Shown piece by piece: positions 30,929 through 44,992 of a DNA stretch of 64,000 nt. How positions within the stretch are numbered: position 1 is the stretch's first letter; each line of letters begins with the position of its first letter. Made by a program: the position numbers and the translations under genes. Source of the stretch: Hippophae tibetana (Eukaryota > Streptophyta > Magnoliopsida > Rosales > Elaeagnaceae); NCBI GenBank assembly GCA_037013495.1, contig CM072810.1:57770843-57834842 (forward strand), read 5' to 3'. The notes beneath the pieces are model-generated. The model made no database searches. It saw nothing but the letters and a program-made list of their open reading frames with translations, and was not told the DNA's origin.

Positions 30929-33900
30929 GTATTTAAACGTATTGAATGTAATTTTGTTTTTACCTGTCACCTTCAAAATTTATTTTCAAACCAATTCTTA
31001 AAGTAAGAAGCATATAAAGACGATGTGAAAAATTGAGTACATGCAAAATAGAAATGTTTTGGGAAAATTAACAAGATGTTTACGAGTGATGTATACACTA
31101 ACCTCTATTCCTGAGCTTTTTCTTTAGGTAGGTAAGAAAAAATATTCAGTTGAATTAGACTTTATTGCGAATCAAGACTTTCAAAGGAAAGAAAATAGTG
31201 AGAAAACATAAGTAAAAATAAATAAATTTAGTAGAAAACTTAAACATTTTTTTTATATCTATTTTACCAAAAAAAGTATGGAAAATAAATGCTCCAAATT
31301 TTATTCCCTTATAATTATCAAATATTGAAATAGAATTTATTATAACTTAATACGGCAAAATATCAAACTTTTGAAATTTTGTTTATTAATTTTTTTATAA
31401 GAGTTCACTACTTCTCATTTTTTTTCATATTTTGAAATCAATATTTTTAACTTATTAATAAATTACTCTGGTAGTACTGGAATTAAACGTATTGAATGTA
31501 ACTTTGTTTTTACCTATCACCTTCAAAATTTATGTTCAAACCAATTCTTAAAGTAGAAGCATATAAAGACGATGTGAAAAATTGAGTACATGCAAAATAG
31601 AAATGTTTTGGGAAAATTAACAAGATGTTTACCAGTGATGTATACACTAACCTCTATTCCTCAGCTTTTTCTTTGGGTAGGTAGGAAAAAATATTCAGTT
31701 GAATTAGACTTTAATGCGAATCAAGACTTACAAAGGAAAGAAAGTAGTGAGAAAACATAAGTAAAAATAAATAAATTTAGTAGAAAACTTAAACATTTTT
31801 TTTATATCTATTTTACCAAAAAAAGTATGGAAAATAAATGCCCAAATATTATTTCCTTATAATTATCAAATATTGAAATAGAATTTATTATAACTTAATA
31901 CGGCAAAATATCAAACTTTTGAAATTTTGTTTATTAATTTTTTTATAAGAGTTCAATACTTCTCATTTTTTTTCATTTTTTGAAATCAATATTTTTAACT
32001 TATTAATAAATTACTCTGGTAGTACTGGAATTAAACGTATTGAATGTAACTTTGTTTTTACCTATCACCTTCAAAATTTATGTTCAAACCAATTCTTAAA
32101 GTAGAAGCATATAAAGACGATGTGAAAAATTGAGTACATGCAAAATAGAAATGTTTTGGGAAAATTAACAAGATGTTTACCAGTGATGTATACACTAACC
32201 TCTATTCCTGAGCTTTTTCTTTGGGTAGGTAGGAAAAAATATTCAGTTGAATTAGACTTTATTGCGAATCAAGACTTACAAAGGAAAGAAAATAGTGAGA
32301 AAACATAAGTAAAAATAAATAAATTTAGTAGAAAACTTAAACATTTTTTTTATATCTATTTTACCAAAAAAAGTATGGAAAATAAATGCTCCAAATTTTA
32401 TTCCCTTATAATTATCAAATATTGAAATAGAATTTATTATAACTTAATACGGCAAAATATCAAACTTTTGAAATTTTGTTTATTAATTTTTTTATAAGAT
32501 TTCACTACTTCTCATTTTTTTTCATATTTTGAAATCAATATTTTTAACTTATTAATAAATTACTCTGGTAGTACTGGAATTAAACGTATTGAATGTAACT
32601 TTGTTTTTACCTGTCACCTTCAAAATTTATTTTCAAACCAATTCTTAAAGTAAGAAGCATATAAAGACGATGTGAAAAATTGAGTACATGCAAAATAGAA
32701 ATGTTTTGGGAAAATTAACAAGATGTTTACTAGTGATGTATACACTAACCTCTATTCCTGAGCTTTTTCTTTGGGTAGGTAGGAAAAAATATTCAGTTGA
32801 ATTAGACTTTATTGCGAATCAAGACTTACAAAGGAAAGAAAGTAGTGAGAAAACATAAGTAAAAATAAATAAATTTTGTAGAAAACTTAAACATTTTTTT
32901 TATATCTATTTTACCAAAAAAAGTATGGAAAATAAATGCCCAAATTTTATTTCCTTATAATTATCAAATATTGAAATAGAATTTATTATAACTTAATACG
33001 CCAAAATATCAAACTTTTGAAATTTTATTTATTAATTTTTTTATAAGAGTTCAATACTTCTCATTTTTTTCGTCTTTTGAAATCAATATTTTTAACATAT
33101 TAATAAGTTACTCTGGTAGTACTGTATTTAAACGTATTGAATGTAACTTTGTTTTTACCTGTCACCTTCAAAATTTATTTTCAAACCAATTCTTAAAGTA
33201 AGAAGCATATAAAGACGATGTGAAAAATTGAGTACATGCAAAATAGAAATGTTTTGGGAAAATTAACAAGATGTTTACCAGTGATGTATACACTAACCTC
33301 TATTCCTGAGCTTTTTCTTTGGGTAGGTAGGAAAAAATATTCAGTTGAATTAGACTTTATTGCGAATCAAGACTTACAAAGGAAAGAAAGTAGTGAGAAA
33401 ACATAAGTAAAAATAAATAAATTTTGTAGAAAACTTAAACATTTTTTTTATATCTATTTTACCAAAAAAAGTATGGAAAATAAATGCTCCAAATTTTATT
33501 CCCTTATAATTATCAAATATTGAAATAGAATTTATTATAACTTAATACGGCAAAATATCAAACTTTTGAAATTTTGTTTATTAATTTTTTTATAAGAGTT
33601 CACTACTTCTCATTTTTTTTCATTTTTTGAAATCAATATTTTTAACTTATTAATAAATTACTCTGGTAGTACTGGAATTAAACGTATTTAATGTAACTTT
33701 GTTTTTACCTATCACCTTCAAAATTTATGTTCAAACCAATTCTTAAAGTAGAAGCATATAAAGACGATGTGAAAAATTGAGTTAATTCAAAATAGAAATG
33801 TTTTGGGAAAATTAACAAGATGTTTACCAGTGATGTATACACTAACCTCTATTCCTGAGCTTTTCCTTTGGGTAGGTAGGAAAAAATATTCAGTGGAATT

Positions 33901-36900
33901 AGACTTTAATGCGAATCAAGACTTACAAAGGAAAGAAAGTAGTGAGAAAACATAAGTAAAAATAAATAAATTTAGTAGAAAACTTAAACATTTTTTTTAT
34001 ATCTATTTTACCAAAAAAAGTATGGAAAATAAATTCTCCAAATTTTATTCCCTTATAATTATCAAATATTGAAATAGAATTTATTATAACTTAATACGCC
34101 AAAATATCAAACTTTTGAAATTTTATTTATTAATTTTTTTATAAGAATTCAATACTTCTCATTTTTTTCGTCTTTTGAAATCAATATTTTTAACATATTA
34201 ATAAGTTACTCTGGTAGTACTGTATTTAAACGTATTGAATGTAACTTTGTTTTTACCTGTCACCTTCAAAATTTATTTTCAAACCAATTCTTAAAGTAAG
34301 AAGCATATAAAGACGATGTGAAAAATTGAGTACATGCAAAATAGAAATGTTTTGGGAAAATTAACAAGATGTTTACTAGTGATGTATACACTAACCTCTA
34401 TTCCTGAGCTTTTTCTTTGGGTAGGTAGGAAAAAATATTCAGTTGAATTAGACTTTATTGCGAATCAAGACTTACAAAGGAAAGAAAGTAGTGAGAAAAC
34501 ATAAGTAAAAATAAATAAATTTTGTAGAAAACTTAAACATTTTTTTTATATCTATTTTACCAAAAAAAGTATGGAAAATAAATGCCCAAATTTTATTTCC
34601 TTATAATTATCAAATATTGAAATAGAATTTATTATAACTTAATACGCCAAAATATCAAACTTTTGAAATTTTATTTATTAATTTTTTTATAAGAGTTCAA
34701 TACTTCTCATTTTTTTCGTCTTTTGAAATCAATATTTTTAACATATTAATAAGTTACTCTGGTAGTACTGTATTTAAACGTATTGAATGTAACTTTGTTT
34801 TTACCTGTCACCTTCAAAATTTATTTTCAAACCAATTCTTAAAGTAAGAAGCATATAAAGACGATGTGAAAAATTGAGTACATGCAAAATAGAAATGTTT
34901 TGGGAAAATTAACAAGATGTTTACCAGTGATGTATACACTAACCTCTATTCCTGAGCTTTTTCTTTGGGTAGGTAGGAAAAAATATTCAGTTGAATTAGA
35001 CTTTATTGCGAATCAAGACTTACAAAGGAAAGAAAGTAGTGAGAAAACATAAGTAAAAATAAATAAATTTATTAGAAAACTTAAACATTTTTTTTATATC
35101 TATTTTACCAAAAAAAGTATGGAAAATAAATGCTCCAAATTTTATTCCCTTATAATTATCAAATATTGAAATAGAATTTATTATAACTTAATACGGCAAA
35201 ATATCAAACTTTTGAAATTTTGTTTATTAATTTTTTTATAAGAGTTCACTACTTCTCATTTTTTTTCATTTTTTGAAATCAATATTTTTAACTTATTAAT
35301 AAATTACTCTGGTAGTACTAGAATTAAACGTTTTGAATGTAACTTTGTTTTTACCTATCACCTTCAAAATTTATGTTCAAACCAATTCTTAAAGTAAGAA
35401 GCATATAAAGACGATGTGAAAAATTGAGTTAATTCAAAATAGAAATGTTTTGGGAAAATTAACAAGATGTTTACCAGTGATGTATACACTAACCTCTATT
35501 CATGAGCTTTTCCTTTGGGTTGGTAGAAAAAACAATTTGGTTGAATTAGACTTTATTGGGAATCAAGACTTACAAAGGAAAGAAAATAGTGAGAAAACAT
35601 AAGTTAAAATAAATAAATTTAATAGAAAACTTAAACATTTTTTTATATCTATTTTACCAAAAAAAGTATGGAAAATAAATGCCCAAATTTTATTTCCTTA
35701 TAATTATCAAATATTGAAATAGAATTTATTATAACTTAATACGCCAAAATATCAAACTTTTGAAATTTTATTTATTAATTTTTTTATAAGAGTTCAATAC
35801 TTCTCATTTTTTTCGTCTTTTGAAATCAATATTTTTAACATATTAATAAGTTACTCTGGTAGTACTGTATTTAAACGTATTGAATGTAACTTTGTTTTTA
35901 CCTGTCACCTTCAAAATTTATTTTCAAACCAATTCTTAAAGTAAGAAGCATATAAAGACGATGTGAAAAATTGAGTACATGCAAAATAGAAATGTTTTGG
36001 GAAAATTAACAAGATGTTTACCAGTGATGTATACACTAACCTCTATTCCTGAGCTTTTTCTTTGGGTAGGTAGGAAAAAATATTCAGTTGAATTAGACTT
36101 TATTGCGAATGAAGACTTACAAAGGAAAGAAAGTAGTGAGAAAACATAAGTAAAAATAAATAAATTTTGTAGAAAACTTAAACATTTTTTTTATATCTAT
36201 TTTACCAAAAAAAGTATGGAAAATAAATGCTCCAAATTTTATTCCCTTATAATTATCAAATATTGAAATAGAATTTATTATAACTTAATACGGCAAAATA
36301 TCAAACTTTTGAAATTTTGTTTATTAATTTTTTTATAAGAGTTCACTACTTCTCATTTTTTTTCATTTTTTGAAATCAATATTTTTAACTTATTAATAAA
36401 TTACTCTGGTAGTACTGGAATTAAACGTATTTAATGTAACTTTGTTTTTACCTATCACCTTCAAAATTTATGTTCAAACCAATTCTTAAAGTAGAAGCAT
36501 ATAAAGACGATGTGAAAAATTGAGTTAATTCAAAATAGAAATGTTTTGGGAAAATTAACAAGATGTTTACCAGTGATGTATACACTAACCTCTATTCCTG
36601 AGCTTTTCCTTTGGGTAGGTAGGAAAAAATATTCAGTGGAATTAGACTTTAATGCGAATCAAGACTTACAAAGGAAAGAAAGTAGTGAGAAAACATAAGT
36701 AAAAATAAATAAATTTAGTAGAAAACTTAAACATTTTTTTTATATCTATTTTACCAAAAAAAGTATGGAAAATAAATGCCCAAATTTTATTTCCTTATAA
36801 TTATCAAATATTGAAATAGAATTTATTATAACTTAATACGCCAAAATATCAAACTTTTGAAATTTTATTTATTAATTTTTTTATAAGAGTTCAATACTTC

Positions 36901-38569
36901 TCATTTTTTTCGTCTTTTGAAATCAATATTTTTAACATATTAATAAGTTACTCTGGTAGTACTGTATTTAAACGTATTGAATGTAACTTTGTTTTTACCT
37001 GTCACCTTCAAAATTTATTTTCAAACCAATTCTTAAAGTAAGAAGCATATAAAGACGATGTGAAAAATTGAGTACATACAAAATAGAAATGTTTTGGGAA
37101 AATTAACAAGATGTTTACTAGTGATGTATACACTAACCTCTATTCCTGAGCTTTTTCTTTGGGTAGGTAGGAAAAAATATTCAGTTGAATTAGACTTTAT
37201 TGCGAATCAAGACTTACAAAGGAAAGAAAGTAGTGAGAAAACATAAGTAAAAATAAATAAATTTTGTAGAAAACTTAAACATTTTTTTTATATCTATTTT
37301 ACCAAAAAAAGTATGGAAAATAAATGCCCAAATTTTATTTCCTTATAATTATCAAATATTGAAATAGAATTTATTATAACTTAATACGGCAAAATATCAA
37401 ACTTTTGAAATTTTGTTTATTAATTTTTTTATAAGAGTTCAATACTTCTCATTTTTTTCGTCTTTTGAAATCAATATTTTTAACATATTAATAAGTTACT
37501 CTGGTAGTACTGTATTTAAACGTATTGAATGTAACTTTGTTTTTACCTGTCACCTTCAAAATTTATTTTCAAACCAATTCTTAAAGTAAGAAGCATATAA
37601 AGACGATGTGAAAAATTGAGTACATACAAAATAGAAATGTTTTGGGAAAATTAACAAGATGTTTACTAGTGATGTATACACTAACCTCTATTCCTGAGCT
37701 TTTTCTTTGGGTAGGTAGGAAAAAATATTCAGTTGAATTAGACTTTATTGCGAATCAAGACTTACAAAGGAAAGAAAGTAGTGAGAAAACATAAGTAAAA
37801 ATAAATAAATTTTGTAGAAAACTTAAACATTTTTTTTATATCTATTTTACCAAAAAAAGTATGGAAAATAAATGCCCAAATTTTATTTCCTTATAATTAT
37901 CAAATATTGAAATAGAATTTATTATAACTTAATACGGCAAAATATCAAACTTTTGAAATTTTGTTTATTAATTTTTTTATAAGAGTTCACTACTTCTCAT
38001 TTTTTTCATTTTTTGAAATCAATATTTTTAACTTATTAATAAATTACTCTGGTAGTACTGGAATTAAACGTATTGAATGTAACTTTGTTTTTACCTATCA
38101 CCTTCAAAATTTATGTTCAAACCAATTCTTAAAGTAGAAGCATATAAAGACGATGTGAAAAATTGAGTACATGCAAAATAGAAATGTTTTGGGAAAATTA
38201 ACAAGATGTTTACCAGTGATGTATACACTAACCTCTATTCCTGAGCTTTTCCTTTGGGTAGGTAGGAAAAAATATTCAGTTGAATTAGACTTTAATGCGA
38301 ATCAAGACTTACAAAGGAAAGAAAGTAGTGAGAAAACATAAGTAAAAATAAATAAATTTAGTAGAAAACTTAAACATTTTTTTTATATCTATTTTACCAA
38401 AAAAAGTATGGAAAATAAATGCCCAAATTTTATTTCCTTATAATTATCAAATATTGAAATAGAATTTATTATAACTTAATACGCCAAAATATCAAACTTT
38501 TGAAATTTTATTTATTAATTTTTTTATAAGAGTTCAATACTTCTCATTTTTTTCGTCTTTTGAAATCAA

Positions 38570-41500
38570 TATTTTTAACATATTAATAAGTTACTCTGGT
38601 AGTACTGTATTTAAACGTATTGAATGTAACTTTGTTTTTACCTGTCACCTTCAAAATTTATATTCAAACCAATTCTTAAAGTAAGAAGCATATAAAGACG
38701 ATGTGAAAAATTGAGTACATACAAAATAGAAATGTTTTGGGAAAATTAACAAGATGTTTACTAGTGATGTATACACTAACCTCTATTCCTGAGCTTTTTC
38801 TTTGGGTAGGTAGGAAAAAATATTCAGTTGAATTAGACTTTATTGCGAATCAAGACTTACAAAGGAAAGAAAGTAGTGAGAAAACAAAAGTAAAAATAAA
38901 TAAATTTTGTAGAAAACTTAAACATTTTTTTTATATCTATTTTACCAAAAAAAGTATGGAAAATAAATGCCCAAATTTTATTTCCTTATAATTATCAAAT
39001 ATTGAAATAGAATTTATTATAACTTAATACGCCAAAATATCAAACTTTTGAAATTTTATTTATTAATTTTTTTATAAGAATTCAATACTTCTCATTTTTT
39101 TCGTCTTTTGAAATCAATATTTTTAACATATTAATAAGTTACTCTGGTAGTACTGTATTTAAACGTATTGAATGTAACTTTGTTTTTACCTGTCACCTTC
39201 AAAATTTATTTTCAAACCAATTCTTAAAGTAAGAAGCATATAAAGACGATGTGAAAAATTGAGTACATGCAAAATAGAAATGTTTTGGGAAAATTAACAA
39301 GATGTTTACTAGTGATGTATACACTAACCTCTATTCCTGAGCTTTTTCTTTGGGTAGGTAGGAAAAAATATTCAGTTGAATTAGACTTTATTGCGAATCA
39401 AGACTTACAAAGGAAAGAAAGTAGTGAGAAAACATAAGTAAAAATAAATAAATTTTGTAGAAAACTTAAACATTTTTTTTATATCTATTTTACCAAAAAA
39501 AGTATGGAAAATAAATGCCCAAATTTTATTTCCTTATAATTATCAAATATTGAAATAGAATTTATTATAACTTAATACGCCAAAATATCAAACTTTTGAA
39601 ATTTTATTTATTAATTTTTTTATAAGAGTTCAATACTTCTCATTTTTTTCGTCTTTTGAAATCAATATTTTTAACATATTAATAAGTTACTCTGGTAGTA
39701 CTGTATTTAAACGTATTGAATGTAACTTTGTTTTTACCTGTCACCTTCAAAATTTATTTTCAAACCAATTCTTAAAGTAAGAAGCATATAAAGACGATGT
39801 GAAAAATTGAGTACATGCAAATTAGAAATGTTTTGGGAAAATTAACAAGATGTTTACCAGTGATGTATACACTAACCTCTATTCCTGAGCTTTTTCTTTG
39901 GGTAGGTAGGAAAAAATATTCAGTTGAATTAGACTTTATTGCGAATCAAGACTTACAAAGGAAAGAAAGTAGTGAGAAAACATAAGTAAAAATAAATAAA
40001 TTTATTAGAAAACTTAAACATTTTTTTTATATCTATTTTACCAAAAAAAGTATGGAAAATAAATGCTCCAAATTTTATTCCCTTATAATTATCAAATATT
40101 GAAATAGAATTTATTATAACTTAATACGGCAAAATATCAAACTTTTGAAATTTTATTTATTAATTTTTTTATAAGAGTTCAATACTTCTCATTTTTTTCG
40201 TCTTTTGAAATCAATATTTTTAACATATTAATAAGTTACCCTAGTAGTATTGTATTTAAACGTATTGAATGTAACTTTGTTTTTACCTGTCACCTTCAAA
40301 ATTTATTTTCAAACCAATTCTTAAAGTAAGAAGCATATAAAGACGATGTGAAAAATTGAGTACATGCAAAATAGAAATGTTTTGGGAAAATTAACAAGAT
40401 GTTTACCAGTGATGTATACACTAACCTCTATTCCTGAGCTTTTTCTTTGGGTAGGTAGGAAAAAATATTCAGTTGAATTAGACTTTATTGCGAATCAAGA
40501 CTTACAAAGGAAAGAAAGTAGTGAGAAAACATAAGTAAAAATAAATAAATTTAGTAGAAAACTTAAACATTTTTTTTATATCTATTTTACCAAAAAAAGT
40601 ATGGAAAATAAATGCCCAAATTTTATTTCCTTATAATTATCAAATATTGAAATAGAATTTATTATAACTTAATACGGCAAAATATCAAACTTTTGAAATT
40701 TTGTTTATTAATTTTTTTATAAGAGTTCACTACTTCTCATTTTTTTTTCATTTTTTGAAATCAATATTTTTAACTTATTAATAAATTACTCTGGTAGTAC
40801 TAGAATTAAACGTTTTGAATGTAACTTTGTTTTTACCTATCACCTTCAAAATTTATGTTCAAACCAATTCTTAAAGTAAGAAGCATATAAAGACGATGTG
40901 AAAAATTGAGTTAATTCAAAATAGAAATGTTTTGGGAAAATTAACAAGATGTTTACCAGTGATGTATACACTAACCTCTATTCATGAGCTTTTCCTTTGG
41001 GTTGGTAGAAAAAACAATTTGGTTGAATTAGACTTTATTGGGAATCAAGACTTACAAAGGAAAGAAAATAGTGAGAAAACATAAGTTAAAATAAATAAAT
41101 TTAATAGAAAACTTAAACATTTTTTTATATCTATTTTACCAAAAAAAGTATGGAAAATAAATGCCCAAATTTTATTTCCTTATAATTATCAAATATTGAA
41201 ATAGAATTTATTATAACTTAATACGCCAAAATATCAAACTTTTGAAATTTTATTTATTAATTTTTTTATAAGAGTTCAATACTTCTCATTTTTTTCGTCT
41301 TTTGAAATCAATATTTTTAACATATTAATAAGTTACTCTGGTAGTACTGTATTTAAACGTATTGAATGTAACTTTGTTTTTACCTGTCACCTTCAAAATT
41401 TATTTTCAAACCAATTCTTAAAGTAAGAAGCATATAAAGACGATGTGAAAAATTGAGTACATGCAAAATAGAAATGTTTTGGGAAAATTAACAAGATGTT

Positions 41501-44500
41501 TACCAGTGATGTATACACTAACCTCTATTCCTGAGCTTTTTCTTTGAGTAGGTAGGAAAAAATATTCAGTTGAATTAGACTTTATTGCGAATCCAGACTT
41601 ACAAAGGAAAGAAAGTAGTGAGAAAACATAAGTAAAAATAAATAAATTTTGTAGAAAACTTAAACATTTTTTTTATATCTATTTTACCAAAAAAAGTATG
41701 GAAAATAAATGCCCAAATTTTATTTCCTTATAATTATCAAATATTGAAATAGAATTTATTATAACTTAATACGGCAAAATATCAAACTTTTGAAATTTTG
41801 TTTATTAATTTTTTTATAAGAGTTCACTACTTCTCATTTTTTTTTCATTTTTTGAAATCAATATTTTTAACATATTAATAAGTTACTCTGGTAGTACTGT
41901 ATTTAAACGTATTGAATGTAACTTTGTTTTTACCTGTCACCTTCAAAATTTATTTTCAAACCAATTCTTAAAGTAAGAAGCATATAAAGACGATGTGAAA
42001 AATTGAGTACATACAAAATAGAAATGTTTTGGGAAAATTAACAAGATGTTTACTAGTGATGTATACACTAACCTCTATTCCTGAGCTTTTTCTTTGGGTA
42101 GGTAGGAAAAAATATTCAGTTGAATTAGACTTTATTGCGAATCAAGACTTACAAAGGAAAGAAAGTAGTGAGAAAACAAAAGTAAAAATAAATAAATTTT
42201 GTAGAAAACTTAAACATTTTTTTTATATCTATTTTACCAAAAAAAGTATGGAAAATAAATGCCCAAATTTTATTTCCTTATAATTATCAAATATTGAAAT
42301 AGAATTTATTATAACTTAATACGCCAAAATATCAAACTTTTGAAATTTTATTTATTAATTTTTTTATAAGAATTCAATACTTCTCATTTTTTTCGTCTTT
42401 TGAAATCAATATTTTTAACATATTAATAAGTTACTCTGGTAGTACTGTATTTAAACGTATTGAATGTAACTTTGTTTTTACCTGTCACCTTCAAAATTTA
42501 TTTTCAAACCAATTCTTAAAGTAAGAAGCATATAAAGACGATGTGAAAAATTGAGTACATGCAAAATAGAAATGTTTTGGGAAAATTAACAAGATGTTTA
42601 CTAGTGATGTATACACTAACCTCTATTCCTGAGCTTTTTCTTTGGGTAGGTAGGAAAAAATATTCAGTTGAATTAGACTTTATTGCGAATCAAGACTTAC
42701 AAAGGAAAGAAAGTAGTGAGAAAACATAAGTAAAAATAAATAAATTTTGTAGAAAACTTAAACATTTTTTTTATATCTATTTTACCAAAAAAAGTATGGA
42801 AAATAAATGCCCAAATTTTATTTCCTTATAATTATCAAATATTGAAATAGAATTTATTATAACTTAATACGCCAAAATATCAAACTTTTGAAATTTTATT
42901 TATTAATTTTTTTATAAGAGTTCAATACTTCTCATTTTTTTCGTCTTTTGAAATCAATATTTTTAACATATTAATAAGTTACTCTGGTAGTACTGTATTT
43001 AAACGTATTGAATGTAACTTTGTTTTTACCTGTCACCTTCAAAATTTATTTTCAAACCAATTCTTAAAGTAAGAAGCATATAAAGACGATGTGAAAAATT
43101 GAGTACATGCAAATTAGAAATGTTTTGGGAAAATTAACAAGATGTTTACCAGTGATGTATACACTAACCTCTATTCCTGAGCTTTTTCTTTGGGTAGGTA
43201 GGAAAAAATATTCAGTTGAATTAGACTTTATTGCGAATCAAGACTTACAAAGGAAAGAAAGTAGTGAGAAAACATAAGTAAAAATAAATAAATTTATTAG
43301 AAAACTTAAACATTTTTTTTATATCTATTTTACCAAAAAAAGTATGGAAAATAAATGCTCCAAATTTTATTCCCTTATAATTATCAAATATTGAAATAGA
43401 ATTTATTATAACTTAATACGGCAAAATATCAAACTTTTGAAATTTTATTTATTAATTTTTTTATAAGAGTTCAATACTTCTCATTTTTTTCGTCTTTTGA
43501 AATCAATATTTTTAACATATTAATAAGTTACCCTAGTAGTATTGTATTTAAACGTATTGAATGTAACTTTGTTTTTACCTGTCACCTTCAAAATTTATTT
43601 TCAAACCAATTCTTAAAGTAAGAAGCATATAAAGACGATGTGAAAAATTGAGTACATGCAAAATAGAAATGTTTTGGGAAAATTAACAAGATGTTTACCA
43701 GTGATGTATACACTAACCTCTATTCCTGAGCTTTTTCTTTGGGTAGGTAGGAAAAAATATTCAGTTGAATTAGACTTTATTGCGAATCAAGACTTACAAA
43801 GGAAAGAAAGTAGTGAGAAAACATAAGTAAAAATAAATAAATTTAGTAGAAAACTTAAACATTTTTTTTATATCTATTTTACCAAAAAAAGTATGGAAAA
43901 TAAATGCCCAAATTTTATTTCCTTATAATTATCAAATATTGAAATAGAATTTATTATAACTTAATACGGCAAAATATCAAACTTTTGAAATTTTGTTTAT
44001 TAATTTTTTTATAAGAGTTCACTACTTCTCATTTTTTTTTCATTTTTTGAAATCAATATTTTTAACTTATTAATAAATTACTCTGGTAGTACTAGAATTA
44101 AACGTTTTGAATGTAACTTTGTTTTTACCTATCACCTTCAAAATTTATGTTCAAACCAATTCTTAAAGTAAGAAGCATATAAAGACGATGTGAAAAATTG
44201 AGTTAATTCAAAATAGAAATGTTTTGGGAAAATTAACAAGATGTTTACCAGTGATGTATACACTAACCTCTATTCATGAGCTTTTCCTTTGGGTTGGTAG
44301 AAAAAACAATTTGGTTGAATTAGACTTTATTGGGAATCAAGACTTACAAAGGAAAGAAAATAGTGAGAAAACATAAGTTAAAATAAATAAATTTAATAGA
44401 AAACTTAAACATTTTTTTATATCTATTTTACCAAAAAAAGTATGGAAAATAAATGCCCAAATTTTATTTCCTTATAATTATCAAATATTGAAATAGAATT

Positions 44501-44992
44501 TATTATAACTTAATACGCCAAAATATCAAACTTTTGAAATTTTATTTATTAATTTTTTTATAAGAGTTCAATACTTCTCATTTTTTTCGTCTTTTGAAAT
44601 CAATATTTTTAACATATTAATAAGTTACTCTGGTAGTACTGTATTTAAACGTATTGAATGTAACTTTGTTTTTACCTGTCACCTTCAAAATTTATTTTCA
44701 AACCAATTCTTAAAGTAAGAAGCATATAAAGACGATGTGAAAAATTGAGTACATGCAAAATAGAAATGTTTTGGGAAAATTAACAAGATGTTTACCAGTG
44801 ATGTATACACTAACCTCTATTCCTGAGCTTTTTCTTTGAGTAGGTAGGAAAAAATATTCAGTTGAATTAGACTTTATTGCGAATCCAGACTTACAAAGGA
44901 AAGAAAGTAGTGAGAAAACATAAGTAAAAATAAATAAATTTTGTAGAAAACTTAAACATTTTTTTTATATCTATTTTACCAAAAAAAGTATG
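38570..44992. repeat. Six-monomer (3292-bp period) segmental duplication in the satellite
   Basis: About 3.1 kb at 38570-41700 recurs at 41862-44992 with offset 3292. Rare private variants line up: GAGAAAACAAAAG (38879 and 42171), GCAAATTAGAAATG (39817 and 43109), TACCCTAGTAGTATTG (40237 and 43529), CTAGAATTAAACG (40800 and 44092) and GAATCCAGACTT (41589 and 44881). It looks like one recent block duplication. Confidence 0.88.

Noticed and set aside
38737..38991. An 84-codon open frame in the satellite, identical at 42029-42283
   Set aside because: It is open only because a T-to-A change removes the TAA found in GAAAACATAAG of other monomers, and both copies come from the 3292-bp duplication. 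No domain or codon signal.
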